Assembly: GCF_001887355.1 (NCBI RefSeq)
Contig: NZ_MPIN01000010.1
Span: forward strand, 64,878-128,877
Direction of reading: 5' to 3'
Length of the DNA: 64,000 nucleotides
From: Cystobacter ferrugineus
GTDB taxonomy: Bacteria; Myxococcota; Myxococcia; Myxococcales; Myxococcaceae
Below the pieces are notes generated by a model that did no database searches, was not told the DNA's origin, and was given only the letters and a program-made list of their open reading frames with translations. Position 1 is the first letter of the stretch; every line of letters starts with the position of its first letter. The position numbers and the translations under genes are program-made. Positions 59,197 to 64,000 of the stretch are shown one piece after another.

Positions 59197-60456
59197 TCAC
59201 TGGCGCATGAGCTGCTTGAGCGGCAGCGAGATGACGAAGGCCGACCCCGCCCCGGGGGTGCTCCGCGCCCGGATGCTCCCCCCGTGCCGCTCGACGATCT
59301 TGCGGCAGATGGCGAGGCCAATCCCCGTGCCCTCGTACTGGCCACGCCCGTGCAGGCGCTGGAACACGTCGAAGATGCGCTCGGCGAACTTCTCCTCGAA
59401 GCCGATGCCGTTGTCCTCCACCACCAGCTCACATCGCCGGGAGCGAGGATCCACCGTGCCACGCACGGAGATGGCCGGAGGCACCCCCTCACGGCGGAAC
59501 TTGAGGGCATTGCCCACCAGGTTCTGCAGGAGCTGGCGCATCTGCGTGGCATCGGCCTCGAGCACGGGCAGCTCCCCCAGCGTGACGGTCGCCCCCGCCT
59601 GCTCGATGGACGTCTCCAGGTCCGCCAGCACCTCGCGGGCGACGACGGCGAGGTTCACCTGGGTGTAGGGCCGGGCCTTCGACGACACCCGGGAGAAGGT
59701 GAGCAGGTCGTCGATGAGCCGGCGCATGCGCGTCGCGGCCCCCTGCATGCGCTCGACGTAGTCGCGGCCCTCGGGGCTGAGCGTGGCGGCGGACGTCTTC
59801 ACCAGGCGCTCGCCGAAGGTCTGGATCTTCCGCAGCGGCTCCTGCAGGTCGTGCGAGGCCACGTACGCGAAGCTCTCCAGCTCGCGGTTGGAGCGCTCCA
59901 GACTGAGCTGGGAGCGCTTGAGCTCGGAGATGTCGGTGAGGATCACCGTGAAGCCGACGGTCTCCTGCTCCCTCCGGATGGGCGCGACCCGGGCCATGTA
60001 CCACTCGGCGCCGGTGTGGAGGGAGGGAGGAATCTCGAAGGCATGGCTCTCCCCGGTCGTGAGCACCTTCTCGATGACGCCGCGGACCCGCTCGACCATG
60101 TACGGCTCGAACCAGGAATAGAGGATGGTCCCCATCGCCCTCTCGGGGGTGTGCATGGGCAGGGTGTAATTGATGAAGCGAATCCGCGCCTCGACATCAC
60201 AGGCGAACATGACGTTCGGGGACTGCTCGATCAGCGTCTGGAGGCCGAACACCCCCTCCGTCTTCTTCTCGTGGCTCGTCGCGAGCCGGGCGGCCAGGTC
60301 ATTGAGCGCCACGGCCAGTGGAGCAAGCGGTCCACTCCCCACGCGCAGGGAAACATGCGGCTGCTGGGCCGCCATCTTCCCGACCAGCTCGAGCAACTCC
60401 GCGACCGTGGTCTCGGGGGCCGCCGCCGTCTCCGGGGTCTCGTCCTCTACACGCAT
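59197..60456 (-). CDS. PAS-domain sensor histidine kinase (soluble)
   Basis: 419 residues from ATG 60456 (AGGGGGGAC before); longer starts are implausible. A helical start and a PAS domain (LIEQSPNVMFACDVEARIRFINYT, SLHTGAEWYMARVAPIR, GFTVILTDISELKRS) lead into the phosphoacceptor His in LESFAYVASHDLQEPLRK, N-box LLQNLVGNALKFRREG, G1 ELVVEDNGIGFEEKF and G2 GTGIGLAICRKIVERHGG. No membrane helix. The cytoplasmic PAS probably senses a redox or ligand signal. The partner regulator is not in the window. Confidence 0.92.
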   Translation of the reverse strand: MRVEDETPETAAAPETTVAELLELVGKMAAQQPHVSLRVGSGPLAPLAVALNDLAARLATSHEKKTEGVFGLQTLIEQSPNVMFACDVEARIRFINYTLPMHTPERAMGTILYSWFEPYMVERVRGVIEKVLTTGESHAFEIPPSLHTGAEWYMARVAPIRREQETVGFTVILTDISELKRSQLSLERSNRELESFAYVASHDLQEPLRKIQTFGERLVKTSAATLSPEGRDYVERMQGAATRMRRLIDDLLTFSRVSSKARPYTQVNLAVVAREVLADLETSIEQAGATVTLGELPVLEADATQMRQLLQNLVGNALKFRREGVPPAISVRGTVDPRSRRCELVVEDNGIGFEEKFAERIFDVFQRLHGRGQYEGTGIGLAICRKIVERHGGSIRARSTPGAGSAFVISLPLKQLMRQ

Positions 60457-60775
60457 GTCCCCCCCTGCAATGGGTATGTTCCCGAGGGAAGTCTTCTGCT
60501 GCTGGAGAAGGTAGTGACGCCATCGTGCGTGCGGACAGGGGGAAGCGCCAGGACCCTCTCCAGGCGCGCCTTCAGCCAGGCCGAGCCCTCGTAGGCCGGC
60601 GGTGTCCACCCCCGGAGGTCCACGAGCAGCGCTCGTCAGCTCCGGAGGAACCGGGACGTCCCTGGCGCGGCGGACGCTCCGGCGTCCACGACCGCGGCTG
60701 CTGACCCGAGGTCTCGAATCCATTCGCACACGTCCCCCGTGCCCCTCCGGGCGCGGGCCAGATTCCGAGAAGGTC
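60457..60775. other. 319-base intergenic region between the PAS kinase and rtcB
   Basis: Divergent promoter region. No gene, repeat or hairpin was recognised; the ribosome sites of both genes lie at its ends (AGGGGGGAC for the kinase, GAGAAGG for rtcB). Confidence 0.5.
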
Positions 60776-62200
60776 ATGCAGCCGAACTTGAACCGGCTCC
60801 TGCGGGCGCTCGCCCGCGAGGGGCTCGATGTGACGTACGACGGTCGTGTCTACACCGTGCGCCTCCAGGAGGACGGGAACGCGCCTCCCGCCGAGGTGCT
60901 CCTCCCTCCCGACCTGCCCGTGGAGGGCAAGGCCTTCCAGCAACTCGCCGCGCTCGCCGCGCTGAAGCACCCGGACGGAGGCAGCGTGAAGCGCGTGCGC
61001 GCCACGCCAGACTTCCACCCGGGCGACTCCGGAGTGGCCATCGGCTCGGTGGTGCACACGGAGGGCCTGGTGGTGCCCGGCGCGGTGGGCACCGACATCA
61101 ACTGCGGCATGCGCCTGCACGTCGCGGACATTCCCGTGGAGGCCTTCCTCGCCCACCGCGACGCCTTCGTCGAGCGGATGAAGGGCCACTACTTCTTCGG
61201 CACCCGGGACGTGGCCCTGGGCTCGCGCGCGATGGAGGCGCTCCTGCGCGACGGCCTGCCCGGCTGGCTCGTGGAGACGCTGGAGCGGCCGTTGGGCGCG
61301 GTGGCGAGGGCGGACCTGGGACAGCTCGATCGGGAGTCCACGCGGGTGTACCTGGGAGGAGCGCTCGAGGGAGATCCAGCGTGGGCGCCCCCAGGGCTGC
61401 GCCGCGAGGGCGTGGTGCGAGACCCGGGGCTGGCGACCATCGGCGGGGGAAACCACTTCGTCGAGGTGCAGCGGGTGGAGGCGGTGATGGATCGCGCGCG
61501 GGCGTGGCAGTGGGGCGTGCGCGAGGGGCAGCTCGCGTTCATGGTGCACTCCGGCTCGAGGGACATGGGCAAGCACGTGGGGCGCACGTGGCAGGAGCGG
61601 GCGAGGGCCGCGTGGCCGGTGGGAGCGCCCTTCCCCGAGAGCGGAATCCTGCCCTTGGCGGATCCGGGGCTGGTGCGCGAGTACCTCCGGGCCGAGGCCA
61701 CGGCGGCCAACTACGCCTTCCTCAACCGGCTGCTCTTGGCGGAGCTGTTGCGGCTCACCCTGCGGGAGCTGTTCGGGGACGTGGAGGCGCCGCTCGTCTA
61801 CGACGTGCCGCATAACATCACCCTGCCGTGGGAGGGCGGGTGGCTCGCACGCAAGGGCGCGTGCCCGGCGGAGGAGGAACAGCCGGTCATCATCCCCGGC
61901 TCCATGGGGGCCGAGTCCTACCTGATGGTGGGGCTGGGCAACGCGCGGGCGCTGGCATCGGCGTCACACGGAGCGGGGCGGGCGCGCTCGCGCTTCTCCA
62001 TGGCGCGGGGCGGAGCGGATCACCGGGAGGAGGCGCTGGGCCTGACGGGGGTGGATTGCATCACCCTGCGAGCCGAGCGCCGCATCGAGGAGGCCCCCGC
62101 GGCCTACAAGCCCATTGGCCCGGTGGTGGCCTCGCAGGTGGAGGCGGGCATCGTCCGGGAGGTGGCACGGATGCGCCCGCTGATGACCTTCAAGGCGTGA
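60776..62200 (+). CDS. rtcB: RtcB family RNA-splicing ligase
   Basis: 474 residues from ATG 60776, preceded by GAGAAGG. RtcB joins RNA 2',3'-cyclic phosphate or 3'-phosphate ends to 5'-OH ends using GTP and Mn2+. Family motifs: VGTDINCGMRL (metal-binding Cys), TIGGGNHFVEVQ, FMVHSGSRDMGKHVG, VYDVPHNI, ARKGACPA, VIIPGSMGAESYLM, and SASHGAGRARSR with the guanylated His. No archease or rtcA/rtcR gene is beside it. Convergent with the TOPRIM-like gene. Confidence 0.94.
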   Translation: MQPNLNRLLRALAREGLDVTYDGRVYTVRLQEDGNAPPAEVLLPPDLPVEGKAFQQLAALAALKHPDGGSVKRVRATPDFHPGDSGVAIGSVVHTEGLVVPGAVGTDINCGMRLHVADIPVEAFLAHRDAFVERMKGHYFFGTRDVALGSRAMEALLRDGLPGWLVETLERPLGAVARADLGQLDRESTRVYLGGALEGDPAWAPPGLRREGVVRDPGLATIGGGNHFVEVQRVEAVMDRARAWQWGVREGQLAFMVHSGSRDMGKHVGRTWQERARAAWPVGAPFPESGILPLADPGLVREYLRAEATAANYAFLNRLLLAELLRLTLRELFGDVEAPLVYDVPHNITLPWEGGWLARKGACPAEEEQPVIIPGSMGAESYLMVGLGNARALASASHGAGRARSRFSMARGGADHREEALGLTGVDCITLRAERRIEEAPAAYKPIGPVVASQVEAGIVREVARMRPLMTFKA

Positions 62201-62203
62201 GGC

Positions 62204-62971
62204 TCAAGGCGACCGGGTGCCGGAGGTGGCGCAGGTCCGCTCCAGCGCCGCCGTCAGCTCGTCACACTCCAAAAGCCCGTCAACAGTCCGCGCGAAAGAC
62301 GCCTCGGCCTCGTAGACGTCTCTCGCGGGGAACCCGGAAGAAGCGAGCCGCGCGTTGTGCTTGTCCTTCAAGCACAGCGTCGTCTCCTTGGGCTGGGTGA
62401 CTTCATCGAGGCTCGCGCGGTTCTTCTCCCAATCCGTGAGCTGCGAGTGGCACCGACCACAGCCCTCTTCCGAGCAGAGCCGCGTGGCCTCGCGGGTGTG
62501 CTGATAGAGCCACGCCTCGATGCTGTAGAAGGGCACGAGGAGGCGCAGGCGCTTCATCCGCGTCTCCGCCTCCGCTGGGAGTTGAGAACGCACGCCTGCT
62601 TCGATGGGAGGAATCATGCGCGCGAGAAACTCGCGGACGTTCGCGCTAGACTTACGCTGGGACCAGGGCACATCTCCATCGATGTGGTAGAGCACGAAGC
62701 CATTGGGCTTGAGGATCTCGGTAATGATGCTGCGGATGAGCAGCCTGCGTGCGGGCTCGTCGAGCGGGTTGGTGCTCTGCCAGGTGGTGCCACGCATGGC
62801 GAGACGCGCGCGCTCGTCCTCAAGTGGCTTGAAGTCGATGCGGTGGGTCCACACAGCGGGGACGAGCAACTTGAGCATCTCCTTCACCAGTGCGCGCACG
62901 GTGTCGTAGGCGTCCGCTCCGGAGTCCTCGGTCAGCACCAAGACCGACAGGGTTTTGGTGTGGCCGCTCAC
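62204..62971 (-). CDS. TOPRIM-like protein, partner of the adjacent ATPase
   Basis: 255 residues from GTG 62971, overlapping the ATPase stop by four bases; longer starts run inside the ATPase gene. VLVLTEDSGADAYDTVRALV holds an acidic start like the TOPRIM Glu, and GFVLYHIDGDVPWSQR holds an Asp-x-Asp pair. A Cys pair cluster (RLCSEEGCGRCHSQ) suggests a zinc knuckle. C-terminal helical part rich in Glu/Arg. As in the 54-56 kb pair, a small TOPRIM-like protein follows an ATPase, so a two-protein nuclease/ATPase complex is inferred. Sequence is not obviously related to the other TOPRIM protein. Confidence 0.65.
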   Translation of the reverse strand: MSGHTKTLSVLVLTEDSGADAYDTVRALVKEMLKLLVPAVWTHRIDFKPLEDERARLAMRGTTWQSTNPLDEPARRLLIRSIITEILKPNGFVLYHIDGDVPWSQRKSSANVREFLARMIPPIEAGVRSQLPAEAETRMKRLRLLVPFYSIEAWLYQHTREATRLCSEEGCGRCHSQLTDWEKNRASLDEVTQPKETTLCLKDKHNARLASSGFPARDVYEAEASFARTVDGLLECDELTAALERTCATSGTRSP

Positions 62972-64000
62972 CAGAGCCCCTTCGACTGGAGCAGCTCGCC
63001 CACCTGCTGGAAGCCGACCTTGTAGGAGTCGAAGAAATCCTCCGCTGCTTCTTGGGACATGTTCTCCCAGGCCATCTGTTCGGCTCCCTTGTCCCGACGG
63101 CACAGAACAAACGTGGCTCGGACATCCTCTGGAGACTGGAAGCGCAAGTAGTCGAGCAGGAGCGGGTTCTGGCTGGTGAGAAAGACCTGCCGCTCACCCA
63201 ATAGCTCAAAGCAGGCACGAATCCATTGATGGTGCAGTCCGTTGACGAGTTCGTCGGCGATGACGGCGTACCTCGCCGAGGCCAGGTAATGCATGATCGC
63301 AAGCATGCGCTTCTGGCCATAGCTGAGCATCTTCTCCGAAATCCTCGTCCCACTCGGGCGTCGGAAGTAAAATCGCAGATTTCCCAGACGCATGACACTA
63401 CCTTCGTCACTCTTGGTCGATTCTTGCAATTCGACAATTGCCTCGGCGGATTCGAAATCAAGAAGCTGGACTGTGCGCCCAAGAAATTGGATGTTGCTAC
63501 TCGTCAGGACATATCGGTCCGCTCCCCAGTTTTCATGAGCGAGCGCGGCAATTTCGTCTCGCATGACGCCAAGAGGATCCATGACGTCAACCGCATAGGT
63601 CCTTCCACTCGAATCCTGAGTCACTCTGAAATAGCGTTCGCCAAGACTATTAAAATAACCGAGTGACTCGTCGAAACGACCTGAAGAGCCCCCCAAGAAC
63701 AGTTGCAAAAATTCGAGAACGAGCTCATCCAACGTGGGCTTCGCTTGCGCAAGCTGTGTCAGCCCCACAAGCACTACCGTTTTAAAGGGATAGCCAACCA
63801 TCGCAGAAGAAATCTCAAGAGCCGAACCTGGTGTCGACTCCTCTACATATTGAATCGAACCACCCTTCCCATCGAACTCTATTTTCACTTTAGAATCCGA
63901 GTTTTTACTGACGATAACAAGTGCAGAGGAGAAGACTGGCGCGCGCAGTCCACTTGCTGAAGCCAGGGCGTCCGAATGCAGACCCGACAGGCCCTCCAAC
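62968..64000 (-). CDS. AAA ATPase (OLD/AAA15-type), C-terminal part, cut by window edge
   Basis: About 344 codons to the right edge, open at base 64000, so the N-terminus with Walker A is outside. The visible part has a Walker-type signature region (MLSYGQKRMLAIMHYLASARYAVIADELVNGLHHQW) with the YGQKR signature and the ADELVNGLHH Walker B/D-loop, then FLTSQNPLLLDYL (the switch). These fit compact ABC/SMC-like ATPases of defence genes. AT content rises towards the edge (63.4-64 kb), unlike most of the window, so the locus may be acquired. It overlaps the downstream TOPRIM-like gene by four bases. Confidence 0.82.
   Translation of the reverse strand, partial: LEGLSGLHSDALASASGLRAPVFSSALVIVSKNSDSKVKIEFDGKGGSIQYVEESTPGSALEISSAMVGYPFKTVVLVGLTQLAQAKPTLDELVLEFLQLFLGGSSGRFDESLGYFNSLGERYFRVTQDSSGRTYAVDVMDPLGVMRDEIAALAHENWGADRYVLTSSNIQFLGRTVQLLDFESAEAIVELQESTKSDEGSVMRLGNLRFYFRRPSGTRISEKMLSYGQKRMLAIMHYLASARYAVIADELVNGLHHQWIRACFELLGERQVFLTSQNPLLLDYLRFQSPEDVRATFVLCRRDKGAEQMAWENMSQEAAEDFFDSYKVGFQQVGELLQSKGLW

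Noticed and set aside
1-64000. CRISPR array, IS element, tRNA or rRNA genes
   Set aside because: No regular spacer repeats, no transposase motifs and no tRNA/rRNA-like segments were found by eye; a tool search could still reveal a tRNA.

Overview
The window is GC-rich DNA (about 70%) from a myxobacterium, most likely of the Cystobacter/Archangium/Melittangium group. I infer this from the codon use, a Ser/Thr kinase fused to a PilZ-type domain, a SitA-like polymorphic toxin, many exported proteins of unknown function and tightly packed genes. No rRNA, tRNA, CRISPR array or insertion sequence was recognised. One gene at each edge is cut off: kynA at base 1 and an AAA ATPase at base 64000.

Layout. 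0-11.8 kb is mainly metabolic: kynA (partial), a small Cys-motif protein, an acyltransferase/hydrolase/proline dehydrogenase operon, glutathione reductase, DoxX, YigZ, a SitA-like toxin with a probable immunity gene, an SDR and a CrtI-like oxidoreductase. 11.9-13.8 kb holds an HTH-ImmA/IrrE protein with a PIN-like protein. 13.9-20.5 kb has a phospholipase D/cardiolipin synthase and a three-gene formate dehydrogenase whose catalytic subunit reads an in-frame UGA as selenocysteine, with a SECIS hairpin just after it. 20.7-24.9 kb has the kinase, an ankyrin protein and unknowns. 25-27.7 kb is a secreted lipase and its foldase behind a palindrome-rich region. 27.7-33.4 kb has a QOR2/HxlR pair, an SDR and a molybdenum-cofactor cluster (mobA, moeA and a mobB-fdhD fusion) that would serve the formate dehydrogenase. 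33.4-34.5 kb is a lower-GC island: a small RNA gene with its own promoter and terminator, followed by an Abi_2 HEPN protein. 34.5-42 kb is a porin, an ABC importer and a divergent two-component system.

42.7-54 kb is the least familiar part. Two tandem Hedgehog/intein-type (Hint) lipoproteins, duplicated together with their leaders, precede seven co-directional genes for exported or envelope proteins. These include a lipoprotein with a subtilisin-like layout and a protein with a beta-rich half followed by HEAT repeats. Several start codons overlap the previous stop. It looks like one envelope or secretion system with no name I can give.

54-64 kb has two separate ATPase plus TOPRIM-like gene pairs (candidate phage defence), a DUF4406-NUDIX fusion with a DeoR regulator, an exported protein, a PAS histidine kinase and RtcB RNA ligase. 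The most notable items are the selenoprotein, the RNA-Abi module, the Hint/S8-like/HEAT exported operon, and the two ATPase-TOPRIM pairs.
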